NCBI RefSeq assembly: GCF_014191875.1
Contig: NZ_JACHXD010000012.1
Location: 124,001-188,000 of the forward strand
DNA from: Pseudoduganella violacea
Lineage (GTDB): Bacteria; Pseudomonadota; Gammaproteobacteria; Burkholderiales; Burkholderiaceae_D
Reading direction: 5' to 3'
DNA length: 64,000 nt
In this document: one piece after another, positions 1-9,700 of the stretch
How positions within the stretch are numbered: position 1 is the first letter of the stretch
How the letters are laid out: every line of letters starts with the position of its first letter
Made by a program: the position numbers and the translations under genes
The notes under the pieces: generated by a model
What the model saw: the letters and a program-made list of their open reading frames with translations, nothing else
What the model was told of the DNA's origin: nothing
Database searches by the model: none

Positions 1-857
1 AGCAAGCCTTGTACGGCGTGGCGCGCTTCTCGCTGAGCGATCCGCTGACCATGATCGTCGGCGCGCGCGCCACCAAGTACGACAAGGACACCAAGGGCCA
101 GGCGCCGCAGCACGAAAGCGAGCTGACGCCATATGCCGGCCTGGTATACGACCTGGGCGAGAACTATTCGGTCTACGCCAGCTACACCGACATCTTCCAG
201 CCACAAAGCCTGAAGGACAAGCAAGGCAAATACCTTGAGCCGGTAATCGGCAAGAGCGCCGAAGCGGGCGTGAAGGGCGAGTTCTTCGACGGCCGCCTGA
301 ACGCATCGTTCGCCGTGTTCAAGATCAAGCAGGACAATCTGGGCCAGGAAGCGGGCAACAACCCCGGTGCAGGCGGGCTGCCGGAAGCCTATTACCGCGC
401 CGCCAAAGGCGCAACGAGCGATGGCTTCGAGTTCGACGTGTCCGGCGAACTGGCGCGCGGCTGGAATGCCAGCGCCGGCTACAGCCAGTTCAAAGCCGAA
501 GACGTCAGCGGCAAGGACATCAACAGCGTCTATCCGCGCAAGCTGCTGCGCGTGTTCACCACCTACCGCATGCCGGGCGAATTGAAAGCCCTGACCGTGG
601 GCGGCGGCGTGAACTGGGAAAGCCGCACTTATACGCCCGATTCCAACGCGCCTGCCAACAGCAGCGGTATCATCGAGCAGAAGTCCCACAGCATGGTGAA
701 CCTGATGGCGCGCTACGATATCAGCAAGCAGTGGTCGGCCCAGCTGAACATCGATAATGTGTTCGACAAAACCGCCTTCGGCATGTTCTCCGCGTATGGC
801 GCGATCACCTACAAGCAGCCGCGCAGCGCTTCGCTGACGCTGAAGTACCGCTTCTAA
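1..857 (+). CDS. TonB-dependent receptor, C-terminal part (5' end outside window)
   Basis: About 285 residues of an outer-membrane beta-barrel are visible; the open frame runs through the left edge, so the plug domain and start are missing. The text is typical of siderophore-type TonB receptors: repeated amphipathic strands with aromatic girdles, YSVYASYTDIFQPQS, a strand pair around KAEDVSG and PRKLLRVFTTYRM, NIDNVFDKTAFG near the end, and a terminal SLTLKYRF. The last residue is Phe, the usual signal for outer-membrane insertion. Its job would be energy-dependent uptake of a ferric siderophore or similar ligand across the outer membrane. A strong hairpin follows directly, and a PepSY protein gene comes next, a common pairing in iron-uptake loci. 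The ligand cannot be read from this part. Confidence 0.9.
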   Translation, partial: QALYGVARFSLSDPLTMIVGARATKYDKDTKGQAPQHESELTPYAGLVYDLGENYSVYASYTDIFQPQSLKDKQGKYLEPVIGKSAEAGVKGEFFDGRLNASFAVFKIKQDNLGQEAGNNPGAGGLPEAYYRAAKGATSDGFEFDVSGELARGWNASAGYSQFKAEDVSGKDINSVYPRKLLRVFTTYRMPGELKALTVGGGVNWESRTYTPDSNAPANSSGIIEQKSHSMVNLMARYDISKQWSAQLNIDNVFDKTAFGMFSAYGAITYKQPRSASLTLKYRF

Positions 858-869
858 GCATCACAGGCT

Positions 870-899
870 GCGGGCCGGAACGCCATCGTTCCGGCCCGC
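870..899 (+). terminator. Perfect 13-bp stem-loop after the receptor gene
   Basis: GCGGGCCGGAACG (870-882) pairs perfectly with 887-899 across a four-base loop CCAT, and GTTT follows. It starts 12 bases after the receptor stop codon, so it looks like an intrinsic terminator or attenuating hairpin between the receptor and the PepSY gene. The T-tract is short, so some read-through into the next gene is plausible. Confidence 0.7.
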
Positions 900-935
900 G
901 TTTCACTTCAAAATATCGAATAGTTGAGGTCAGGT

Positions 936-2189
936 GTGCGCGCCTTCTGGACTGTCATTCATCGTTACGCCGGCTTGCTCACCGCCGGCTTTTTGTTCAT
1001 CAGCGGCCTGACCGGCGCCATCATCTCCTGGGACCACGAGCTGGACGATCTGCTCAATCCCCATCTGATGCACGCCAGCACCCGCGGCCCGGCCCTGGCC
1101 CCGCTCGACCTCGCGCGCCAGGTCGAGGCGCGCTATCCGGACGTGCGCGTCAGCTTCGTGCCGCTGCATGCGGAACCGGGCGAGTCCATCTCCTTCGGCA
1201 TCAGCGGCCGGGTTGACCCGGTCAGCAAAAAACTGATCGAACCGGGCTTCAACCAGGTCTTCGTCGATCCCGCCAGCGGCGCCGAATTGGGCAAGCGCGA
1301 ATGGGGCGCGGTCTGGCCGATCACCAAGGAGACCTTCGTCTCCTTCCTATACCGCCTGCACTACACCCTGCATATTCCCGAGATGTGGGGCATCGACCAA
1401 TGGGGCTTGTGGCTGATGGGCGGCATCGCCATGATCTGGACTTTCGACAGCTTTGTCGGCTTCTACCTGACCTTGCCGGTAAGCCGCCGCAAGGAGCTGG
1501 GACGCGTGCCAGCCGCCAAATCCTGGTGGCAGCGCTGGCAGCCGGCGTGGAAAGTGCGCTGGAAAGGCGGCAGTGCCAAGCTCAATTTCGACTTGCACCG
1601 CGCTTTCAGCCTGTGGACCTTCCTGCTGCTGTTCATCCTGGCCTTCACCGCCTTCTCGCTGAACCTGTACCGCGAAATCTTCTATCCCGTGATGAAGACC
1701 GTCTCGCAAGTGACGCCAACGCCGTTCGATACGCGCACGCCGGCCGACAAGCATCATCCGATCGAGCCGCGCTTCGCCTTCGCCGACATCATCCAGCGCG
1801 CCAGCGCCGAGGCGGCGCAGCGCCAATGGACGGAACCGGCCGGCAGCATCTTCTATTCACAGGATTTCGGCATCTACGGCGTGAGCTTCTTCAAGCCGGG
1901 CGATGACCACGGTTCCGGCGGCGTCGGCCCGGCCGTGCTGTACTTCGACGGCGAGGACGGCCGCCTGCTGGGCGACCGCCAGCCGTGGAAAGGCACGGCG
2001 GCCGATATCTTCGTGCAAGCCCAGTTCCCGCTGCACTCCGGCCGCATCCTCGGCCTGCCGGGCCGCGTGCTGATTTCCTTCATGGGCATTGTGGTCGCCA
2101 TGCTGAGCGTGACTGGCGTCATCATCTGGTGGCGCAAGCGCGCCTCGCGTGTCGTCAGCGCGCAAAGACAAGCCTTGGTGGCTTCGTAA
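936..2189 (+). CDS. PepSY-associated transmembrane protein (iron-uptake accessory)
   Basis: A 417-residue inner-membrane protein of the PepSY_TM family. I chose GTG 936 because GAGG lies six bases upstream (926-929) and it gives the family's N-terminus MRAFWTVIHRYAGLL; TTG 924 is the alternative. Four membrane segments are visible, near residues 10-32 (AGLLTAGFLFISGLTGAIIS), 145-168 (LWLMGGIAMIWTFDSFVGFY), about 195-220 and about 375-400 (VLISFMGIVVAMLSVTGVII). His residues flank the helices (IHRYAG, YRLHYTLHIPEMWG, FDLHRAFS), as in relatives thought to bind haem or act with ferric-siderophore reduction. The position right after a TonB receptor supports a role in periplasmic iron release or reduction; this is inferred from context, not proven. 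Confidence 0.85.
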   Translation: MRAFWTVIHRYAGLLTAGFLFISGLTGAIISWDHELDDLLNPHLMHASTRGPALAPLDLARQVEARYPDVRVSFVPLHAEPGESISFGISGRVDPVSKKLIEPGFNQVFVDPASGAELGKREWGAVWPITKETFVSFLYRLHYTLHIPEMWGIDQWGLWLMGGIAMIWTFDSFVGFYLTLPVSRRKELGRVPAAKSWWQRWQPAWKVRWKGGSAKLNFDLHRAFSLWTFLLLFILAFTAFSLNLYREIFYPVMKTVSQVTPTPFDTRTPADKHHPIEPRFAFADIIQRASAEAAQRQWTEPAGSIFYSQDFGIYGVSFFKPGDDHGSGGVGPAVLYFDGEDGRLLGDRQPWKGTAADIFVQAQFPLHSGRILGLPGRVLISFMGIVVAMLSVTGVIIWWRKRASRVVSAQRQALVAS

Positions 2190-2197
2190 CTCCCTCC

Positions 2198-2222
2198 CGC
2201 GGCGGCCTTCCGTGCCGCCGCG
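2198..2222 (+). terminator. Rho-independent terminator candidate after the PepSY gene
   Basis: CGCGGCGGC (2198-2206) pairs with GCCGCCGCG (2214-2222) around the loop CTTCCGT, followed by CTTTCCCTT. It begins nine bases after the PepSY stop codon, as expected for the end of the iron-related unit. Confidence 0.65.
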
Positions 2223-2347
2223 CTTTCCCTTCCCGGCCTGTTTGTCATCGCGCGTGACAATTGGATATCTTTTGGCCGCCTTCGCGGGCATATGCTAGTC
2301 AGGTAGTGCGTTTTCACTTGGAGTGAGTGGCGCCAGGAGACGTCCCA

Positions 2348-3894
2348 ATGAAGACCATCTTCAGGCTGGTATGTATTGCGTTGGCCGGCTACTGCTTATG
2401 TGCGATGCCGGTCAGCGCGCACAATCAGGTGATCCATCAAAAGATGACGGACCTGTCTTATCAAATGATGGTGTTCGTCCAAAATTCGGGACTTGACCAG
2501 GTCGAGGGCAACGATCCCAAATGGAGAGCGTTCTTGCAGCGTGTCAAAGCCGCTCCGGACAAATATAAGACCCGTTCCTCGCAGCTGGGTGAGTTGAAGC
2601 CGCCCAAGTGGGCCAATTGTGCGCTGGAACCGGTGAACTGGAACACGACATTGGCCGGCGTTCCCTATCCGCCGAGCTGGGACTTCAATGGCAATGGAGG
2701 CTGTGGTGTTGATATGAAATGGGCACTTAGTCTCGACGGAGTAGGCGCCAGCAATCATATCGGCACGGTCCTCGGTCTATGGGCCGCCATGCCCGATGAA
2801 GAGAACGATAACACCCATCTATGGATCCGCCTTACGAACGCGGCGTGGGCTGGCGCCGTTCGGAATGTGATCAAAGATGCGGCCGAAGAGACCTTGACCG
2901 TGATCTTGTTGCCGATTGTCTGTTTTATCGATGTGCTTCGGGGTGACAGCAAACACTGTGGCAAGCATGCGAAAGGGTGGCGAATAGCGTCGATCTGGTG
3001 GATGAAGTCGACAGCTGGATCCCAGGCTTTGGTGATATCAGCAATGGCGATTGGGTGGGGGTCTGGCATTTCATCGATATGAAGCCCTCGGTATCCAACG
3101 ATTTTGACGCACACCAGGGAAAGCTGTGGGATGAAGCCGGCGTTCCCGGCATGCCGATGGACCCGCTTGAACTGGTCTTGATGGCCGCCTTTGATGCTGC
3201 CGGCCTGTCGGTAAACCACGACAAGAGCACCGGCATTGCCAACTATACGATTGGCGAGGTCAATGACGGCGTTGCTGCCACGGTTCGCCGCGACAAGGGG
3301 CAATGGCAGTACACCAGCGTGTCTCACATAGCTTTTGAGCCGGTAAGCAATTTGGCGTACTACGGCTGGTCGCACTTCCGCGATGAGCAGCGCCATCCGA
3401 TCCGCATGCTGGCCTGGCCGCTGCACGCTATTGGCGATGCCACGGTACCCATGCATGTCGTCGGTACGTCCGCCTGGGGGCATAGGCCTTATGAGGACTC
3501 GCAGGAATACTTGGTGTCGAAAATCTGGAAATTCGATGGTCAGATGGCGAACCAGGTGCCCGCTGTCCTACGCGTCATGCGCCGGGCTTTCTACTGGCAT
3601 ACGAAGATCGAGGATTGGCGGGCCTCACACAATGGAAACAAGGACGTGCCAATTCGTCAAATCATTACCGAGCTTGCCCGGAACACGTATGAATACGCGA
3701 TGCTCCAGCACCAGCTTCCGGACAGCCGGTGGCCGTTCTCCATCACCGCTTCCACAAAATACCAGCTGAAAAAGGACGATGCGGTCAACGACTACGTAGA
3801 AATTCCTGCGGCTGCGGATCTTGCCCGTCCGCTGTATGACGACGGCATGGGCGCAACGGTGGCGCTCTTGGTGGCGGCCTCTGACCATTTCTGA
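2348..3894 (+). pseudogene. Frameshifted secreted phospholipase C/P1 nuclease-like protein
   Basis: Two overlapping frames look like one broken gene of about 515 residues. The first starts at ATG 2348 (GGAG at 2336-2339) with a signal peptide (MKTIFRLVCIALAGYCLCA, likely cleaved after VSA so that His becomes the first residue) and runs sensibly to about 2974. The second frame is open from 2947 to 3894 and carries WPLHAIGDATVPMH, then GTSAWGHRPYEDSQEY. These resemble the zinc-binding His/Asp segments of the phospholipase C/P1 nuclease fold, in which the mature N-terminal residue also binds metal. The switch falls near 2972-2985 and corresponds to one missing base; I see no canonical slippery heptamer, so a real inactivating mutation or a sequence error is likelier than programmed shifting. 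Base composition is lower in GC than the operon to the right. The substrate is unknown. Confidence 0.6.
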
Positions 3895-3923
3895 TCATCA
3901 CACGCAAGAATATCCTTGTACTG

Positions 3924-4433
3924 ATGCTGATACTGGTGTTGCTGCTGATCTGGTGGTTTTGGCCGGAACGACAAGTTCTCATTAGCGATGCGAACGCCAC
4001 CAATTGTCTGGACCATATTAGTGCGATGGTGGAAAAATGGCGGAAAGAAGGCCGGACTCCAACAGCGATTGAGAGCTTGCGTCAAGCCGAAATCGCGAAA
4101 TGCAATGGCGTGCCGGGCAAGTGCGCCGCCATGATCGGCGCCATCAATGCCGATCTGGCCTTTCTCGGCCGGGCGGTATTGTCCGGTTCTATGGCGCCCT
4201 CGGATTATCTTTTGCATATGAGAGACCGCAAGCTCAAGATGCATGCCCTGCACAGGGACCCCACAGTCTGCGAGGCCTACTCCCATGGTGACGCCGACAG
4301 CGATTTGGTGCCGGACGAATTGGATGGCTGTCCGTGCGCACGGTCAACGGAAATGGCTACACCCAGGGCTGGGGGGCATCAGCCCTGGTGCAATCGAGCC
4401 CATTTTGAGCCTCGCCATGGCTTGATGCGCTAA
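3924..4433 (+). CDS. Small membrane-anchored protein with a thrombospondin type-3-like motif
   Basis: An unrecognised 169-residue protein. It opens with a hydrophobic anchor (MLILVLLLIWWFWPE). The same frame is open back to 3894 (residues IITRKNILVL before the Met), so the true start may be a rare upstream codon; ATG 3924 is the first conventional one. The middle is a soluble segment with two Cys pairs. Near residue 130 it reads GDADSDLVPDELDGCP, the Asp-rich calcium-binding repeat typical of thrombospondin type-3 units. The last 35 residues lose that character, so a second frameshift or truncation is possible. It follows the phospholipase-like gene by 29 bases and may have been co-transcribed with it. 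Function is not assignable. Confidence 0.5.
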   Translation: MLILVLLLIWWFWPERQVLISDANATNCLDHISAMVEKWRKEGRTPTAIESLRQAEIAKCNGVPGKCAAMIGAINADLAFLGRAVLSGSMAPSDYLLHMRDRKLKMHALHRDPTVCEAYSHGDADSDLVPDELDGCPCARSTEMATPRAGGHQPWCNRAHFEPRHGLMR

Positions 4434-4693
4434 GCCTTCCCTGGCAGCCATGAACAGGGCGCCCGGCTTGACCTCGCGGATCGCCGCCTTCGATGTAATT
4501 TCCCCGTGAATCGTAGCGCGCGCGGCGGCATCCACCCGCGCCTGCCGCAAGCCACGTAGAGGAAGGCCTTATGCGGATAAGGCCGATGCCGCTTCCGGAT
4601 TTGTAGATTTCCTCTAATTCCTCATCCCTCAAAAACCGGCTGGGTACTCCTATCGCTTGTATCAGTTACTATCAGTGTAATTTTTTACTAATT

Positions 4694-4717
4694 AAATGGA
4701 AATTTTCATTTCCATTT
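4694..4717. repeat. Perfect 9-bp inverted repeat, operator candidate
   Basis: AAATGGAAA (4694-4702) and TTTCCATTT (4709-4717) are exact reverse complements around TTTTCA. There is no T-tract after it and no gene ending beside it, so an operator for a dimeric regulator is likelier than a terminator. The regulator is not in the window. Confidence 0.4.
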
Positions 4718-4973
4718 GACACTAAAGCGATGCCTGGAATCTCAAACCACAAACCATCCCATCCAGTCGCTCCAACGCTTGCATGAAACTGCAGCGCGGC
4801 AGTGCTCCATGCTTTCTAGCCCTGTGCTACCGGCCGCCAAGCTTGATGGCCCAGGGATGTATTTCATTTCACAAGTTAAAAGGCCGTCGTCTTTTCCCCT
4901 GCGTAGTCTAAATAATCCATAAACTTCATTTTTAAAAGCTAATAACTAGAATATTGCAAGTTAATTATCACGG

Positions 4974-5003
4974 TTGACGCTGCTCTTGCCGAAGATGTAC
5001 TAT
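4974..5003 (+). promoter_or_regulatory. Candidate sigma-70 promoter of the PKS operon
   Basis: TTGACG (4974-4979) and TACTAT (4998-5003) are separated by 18 bases, in an AT-rich stretch on the right strand and with no other gene between it and the operon. It would give a leader of roughly 400 bases before the first start codon at 5415. This is motif matching only. Confidence 0.35.
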
Positions 5004-5414
5004 TAATGAAATATCTAATTATTAATTTTGATAACGCGGCCAAGAAACGCCAGTCCACACAGCGTTTCCAAAGCATTGGGTGATTATATTTGTTGGTCCC
5101 ATTGCGCGAATAGCGGAATGATACTTATGAAAATAGAGATGATTAATAAGGTGAGTCGCCACCCCGGCAATAGCGGTTTGCGCAGCAGTGTTTCCCTTAC
5201 TCCGGCCACCGCTTCCCCCTTGCGTTTTGTTTCCACAGGCCATCGGCTACTAGCTCTTCCCGACCACTGATGTAGTTCCACTACTGGACTGGGACTCCGC
5301 GCAGCCTTTCCGGCGGTGCCTGTCTTCGTCCGTCCATCGCGGCAAGCGCCGCCCTGTGACTGCGCTGGTGTTTTCCCCCGGCCGCAAGCGATAAGCGAAC
5401 TTTGGAGAGAGCAG

Positions 5415-5990
5415 ATGGCACACGGTTTTTTCGATCTGAATCAGCGAGCTTCATTGACCATCCAGTTTTTGGGCGCGTGCGGCAAAGAGCTGGCGCACAT
5501 GGCTGAGGGCGTGCGCGAGCAATGCGTCGCGCTGTTTGGCGGCTTTTCGCGGGTTGACATGGATGCGGCAAAAACGGCATCCGGCAGCGCGATCCGCTTG
5601 CGCGTCAATGCCGGCGACGCCCCCGTCAAGCCCGGCGTCGATGTGGTCGTGGCGATGGAGCACCACCACATCCTGGAAAATGCGGACTTGCTGCGGGAGG
5701 GCGTCATGTGCCTGGTGGCCGACACCGGCCTGGAACACGGTGCGGCGCGCGCCACGTCCAGCGCCGAAAGGGCGCAGGTGGAGGAGGCGCTGCGGCGTTG
5801 CAAGGCTTGGGGCTATTGGGTGCCGATTTTCGAAGAATTGCTGGGCGCCGGCCTGCCGCCGGCGGCAGGCGCGATCGCCATGCAGTCGGTGCTCAATAAT
5901 CTGCTGGGGATCAACGAGATGCAGAGCGATCTCAGTCTACAGCCGCTGGGGGCGGCGCAGCCCAAGGCCTTTGCCCGGCTCGAGCGCTGA
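5415..5990 (+). CDS. 2-oxoacid oxidoreductase gamma-domain-like protein, first gene of the operon
   Basis: A 191-residue soluble protein starting at ATG 5415 with GGAGAG at 5404-5409; the frame is open further upstream but without a comparable start. I do not recognise it by name. Its layout follows the catalytic gamma domain of 2-oxoacid:ferredoxin oxidoreductases: a first strand and helix (LTIQFLGACGKELAHMAEGV) where the family has a GxGGxG loop, then SGSAIRLRVNAGDAPVKPG, then VDVVVAMEHHHILENADLL and REGVMCLVADTG, which match the family's DVRI..P..DVLVAL....L.......LKPGGVLI.D pattern, and a closing helix AGAIAMQSVLNNLLGIN. The glycine loop is degraded to LGACGKE. The stop overlaps the next start by one base. 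A partner or regulator of the fused oxidoreductase at 6783 is the natural guess; the family assignment itself is remote. Confidence 0.45.
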   Translation: MAHGFFDLNQRASLTIQFLGACGKELAHMAEGVREQCVALFGGFSRVDMDAAKTASGSAIRLRVNAGDAPVKPGVDVVVAMEHHHILENADLLREGVMCLVADTGLEHGAARATSSAERAQVEEALRRCKAWGYWVPIFEELLGAGLPPAAGAIAMQSVLNNLLGINEMQSDLSLQPLGAAQPKAFARLER

Positions 5991-6781
5991 TGCAGGCGCT
6001 CTTCAATCCCCTCATACCGCAGCATTCCTGGCCGCCAGGCGTCGATCTTTGGTGCAGCGGCTGGCAGGTGCTGGGCGACAGCGTGCGCCAAGCCTGCGCG
6101 GCGGCCCTGTCCGCCGAGGAGCGTGAGCGGATGAAGGCTTTCCTGCTCCCCGGCGCCGCCGACCAGTTCCTGCTTGCGCGGGCTTTGCTGCGCACCGCGC
6201 TGAGCCACTATACCGGCCTGCCGGCGGCAGACTGGCGTTTTCGGGCCGGGGAGCATGGCAAGCCCTACCTGTGCGGCCCCGCGCACGGCGGCCCGGCTCT
6301 GCATTTCAATCTTTCGCACTGCAACGGCATGGTGGCCTGCGCCGTCACCACCATCAGCGCGGGCCTCGGCGTCGACGTCGAGCATACCGGCCGCACCCTG
6401 GATTTCACGGCGGTGGCCTCAATGGTGTTTTCGCCGGAGGAAATGGCGCAGCTGCAAGCGCTGCCCGCCGCCGAGCGGCGCGGCTATTTCTTCTCGATCT
6501 GGACCTTGAAGGAAGCCTACGCCAAGGCGCGCGGCCTGGGTTTCCACCTGCCGCTCGACGCCTTGTCCTTCGACCGCGCGCCGGCGTCGCTGGGCGTGCG
6601 CTTTTCCGAACGCTGGCCCGACCGTGCCGAGGGCTGGAGTTTTTCGCAACATCGTTTAAGCGCCAGCCACCTGCTGTCGGTCGCGATCGACCGCCATCGG
6701 GAGGAGACCATTCCGCTGCGCTTTCAATGGCGTTCGCCGCAATCGCTGCCCGCCGCGGCCGGGCTGACTGGTGAGGGATGA
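5990..6781 (+). CDS. 4'-phosphopantetheinyl transferase, Sfp type
   Basis: This 263-residue enzyme transfers phosphopantetheine from CoA to the active-site Ser of carrier proteins. The two family signatures are intact: GVDVE at residues 127-131 (magnesium ligands Asp129 and Glu131) and WTLKEAYAKA at 171-180 (Lys174-Glu175, Lys179). The preceding FNLSHCNGM block and GEHGKPYL also match the broad-specificity Sfp/EntD branch used by secondary metabolism. ATG 5990 overlaps the TGA of the gene before, and its own stop overlaps the ribosome-site region of the next gene, so it is translated as part of the operon. With more than a dozen carrier domains downstream, activating this assembly line is its obvious job. 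Confidence 0.93.
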   Translation: MQALFNPLIPQHSWPPGVDLWCSGWQVLGDSVRQACAAALSAEERERMKAFLLPGAADQFLLARALLRTALSHYTGLPAADWRFRAGEHGKPYLCGPAHGGPALHFNLSHCNGMVACAVTTISAGLGVDVEHTGRTLDFTAVASMVFSPEEMAQLQALPAAERRGYFFSIWTLKEAYAKARGLGFHLPLDALSFDRAPASLGVRFSERWPDRAEGWSFSQHRLSASHLLSVAIDRHREETIPLRFQWRSPQSLPAAAGLTGEG

Positions 6782-6782
6782 T

Positions 6783-9700
6783 ATGAACGGCCCGGCATCT
6801 GAACTGGAAGCACGTTACCGCCGCGGCATCAGCGAAGCGGCCGGCCCGGCGCTGTTGAACGGCACCCAGGCCCTGGTCCGGATGCTGTTGGCGCAGGCGG
6901 AAAAGGACCGGCGCGACGGCCTTGCCACGGCCGGTTTCGTTTCCGGCTACCGCGGCTCGCCGCTGGGCGGCGTGGACCAGGAGCTGTGGCGCGCCGGCGC
7001 GCTGCTGAAGGAGGCGGACGTCCATTTCACGCCGGCCATCAACGAGGACCTGGCCGCCACCGCCATCATCGGCACGCAGAAGGTGGCAAGCGATCCGGAA
7101 CGCCTGCGCGACGGCGTATTTGCCATGTGGTACGGCAAGGGGCCGGGCGTGGACCGCTCCGGCGACGCGCTCAAACACGGTAATTTCTACGGCGCCTCGC
7201 CCCATGGCGGCGTGCTGGTGGTGGCGGGCGATGACCATGGCTGCGTCTCCTCGTCCATGTCGCACCAGTCCGATATGGCCTTGATGGCATGGGGCATGCC
7301 GGTGATCCACCCCGCCTCGGTGGACGATTATGTCCGTTTCGGCCTGTGGGGCTGGGCCCTGTCGCGCTGTTCGGGACTATGGGTGGGATTCAAGGCCATC
7401 TCGGAGACGGTGGAGTCTTCGGTCAGCATGGCCGGCCCGCAGCTGGACGAAATCGAAGCCTGCCGCTTTGTCGCGCCGGAGGCCAAGCCCGGGCCGGACG
7501 GCCTGCATTGGCGCTGGCCGGACCTGCCGGGGCCGCAACTGGAGCAGCGCATGCGCCACAAGCGCGCGGCGGCGATCGAGTTCGCCAGCCGCAATCCGCT
7601 CGACCAGCTGTTGGCGCCCGTGTCCCAGCCGCGCCTGCTGATCGCGGCGGTGGGCAAGGCGTATGGCGATGTCATGGAGGCCCTGCGGCTGGCCGGGCTG
7701 CCGCTGCGCAAACTGGCCGAGCATGGCGTGGCGATCGCCAAGATCGGCCTGGTCAGCCCGCTTTCTCCGCAACTGCAGCAGTGGGCGCGCGCCGCGGTGG
7801 AAGTGTTCGTGGTCGAGGAAAAGGCGGCCGTGGTGGAAGGCTTGCTGAAAGACAGCCTGTACAACCTGCCGCTGCTGGAGCGGCCGCAAATCATCGGCAA
7901 GTACGATGAAAAGCACGATCCGCTGCTGCCGGACGACGTCGAGCTGAATCCCGAGCTGCTGCGCACGGCGTTGGCGCGCCTGCTGGGCCGCCTCGGCGTG
8001 CCCTTGGCCGCCGCGCTGCGCCCGCAACTGCATATCGTCGATTCCGGACTGCCCAAGCGCACGCCGTATTTCTGCTCCGGTTGCCCGCACAACACGTCCA
8101 CCCAGCTTCCCGCCGGCAGCAGGGCGCAGCTGGGGATAGGCTGCCATGCGCTCGCGGCCCAGATCCCCGAACGCAATACCTCGGGCAGCGTGCAGATGGG
8201 CGGCGAGGGCGTGGACTGGATCGGCCATTCGCCTTTCGTCTCGGGCGAGCATATTTTCCAGAATCTGGGCGACGGCACGTTCTTCCATTCGGGGCAACTG
8301 GCCATTCGCCAGGCGGTGGCCGTGGGCGTCAACATCACCTACAAGATCCTGTACAACGATGCGGTGGCGATGACCGGCGGCCAGCCCGTGGACGGCAGCC
8401 TGAGCGTGGCGCAGCTCACCCGCCTGGTCGAAGCGGAGGGCGTCAGGCATATCTACCTGATGTCGCCGACGCCGCAGCTGTACCGCCTGGACCAAGGCTA
8501 CGCGGCCGGTGTGCAGGTGCGCCACCGCGACCAGCTGGACGCGGTGCAGCGCGAGCTGCGCGCACTGCCTGGCGTCAGTGTGTTGATCTACGACCAAGTC
8601 TGCGCGATGGAGGAGCGGCGCCGCCGCAAGAAGGCGCGCCCGGCGCCGGCGCGCGTGAAAATGCTGATCAACGAACAGGTGTGCGAAGGCTGCGGCGATT
8701 GCCAGAAGAAGTCCAATTGCATGGCCATTGTGCCGCAGGAAACGGCGTTCGGACGCAAACGCAAGATCGACCAGGAATCCTGCAACAGCGACCTGAGTTG
8801 CCTGCGCGGTTTCTGCCCCAGTTTCGTCAGCATCCGCAACGCGGCGGAGGCGCCGCCGCCGGCACGGGCCTTGGCGCCGCGCATACTGGAACTGGCCGGC
8901 GCGCTGGCGCGGCCGGAGACCAGCATCGGGGACGCCCCCTACGAGATCCTGGTGGCCGGCGTCGGCGGCACCGGCGTGGTCACCATCGGCGGCCTGATTG
9001 CGCTGGCGGGCCATATCGAGGGACTCGGCGTGCGCAGCCTGAATTTCACCGGCTTTTCGCAAAAAGGCGGCGCGGTGCGCTCCCATGTGCGCCTGGCCCG
9101 CGACCGGAGCACGCTGTACCAGGCGCGCGTCGGCCATGGCCGCGCCGACGCCCTGATCGCGGCCGACCTGCTGGTGGCCGCCTCGCAGGAGACGCTGGGC
9201 GTCATCCAGTCCGGCCGCACCCGCATCGTCGCCAATCTGCAGGAACTGCAGATCGGCGCCATGCTGCGCGATGAAGCCAAGCGCATCGACGTCGAGCATT
9301 TGCGCGCCATTCTGCAGCGCCAGGCCGGCGGCGTGCCGCTGCAGGCTTTGCAGGCGCACCAGCTGGCGGCGCGCACGGTCGGCGTGAAATATGTCAATGT
9401 CCTGCTGTTCGGCTATGCCTGGCAGCAGGGACTGGTGCCGCTGGCCTGCGAGGCGATCCTGAAGGCGATAGAGCAGCATGGCGTGGAAGCGGCCAGCAAC
9501 GCGCTGGCCTTCGCCTGCGGCCGCCTGGCCGCCGCCGCGCCGGACGCGCTGGAACTGCTGCTGTCCCCGCGTGCGCCGTCCGCGCCGGACGCGGGCGGCG
9601 CCCTTGAACGCTACGCCGCCTATCTGGAAGCCTATCAGGATGCGGCCTATGCCCAGCGTTTCCGCGACTGGGTGGCGCGGGCGGCGCAAGCCGGCCAGCG

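Larger units (their letters stand above)
4434..5414. other. Gene-poor spacer upstream of the PKS operon
   Basis: About 980 bases in which I find no convincing gene. Short open frames on both strands lack good ribosome sites or recognisable protein text. The stretch from about 4640 to 5160 is clearly richer in A+T than its surroundings. It holds a TATCAGT direct repeat (4660-4666 and 4670-4676, ten bases apart), a perfect inverted repeat (4694-4717), a sigma-70-like promoter candidate (4974-5003) and a small palindrome GTAGT-TCC-ACTAC (5272-5284). This is the expected control region of the biosynthetic operon. Confidence 0.5.

Noticed and set aside
2972..2985. Programmed -1 ribosomal frameshift in the phospholipase-like gene
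   Set aside because: The local sequence does not fit the X XXY YYZ slippery pattern, and I saw no clear downstream stimulatory structure.
4344..4632. Short minus-strand open frames after the small anchored protein gene
   Set aside because: No ribosome site, no recognisable family text, and overlap with the end of the plus-strand gene. Not enough to call a gene.
5022..5281. Short minus-strand frames with a hydrophobic run (LTLLIISIFISIIPLFA)
   Set aside because: The hydrophobic stretch could come from AT-rich DNA by chance; no good start signal and no conserved text.
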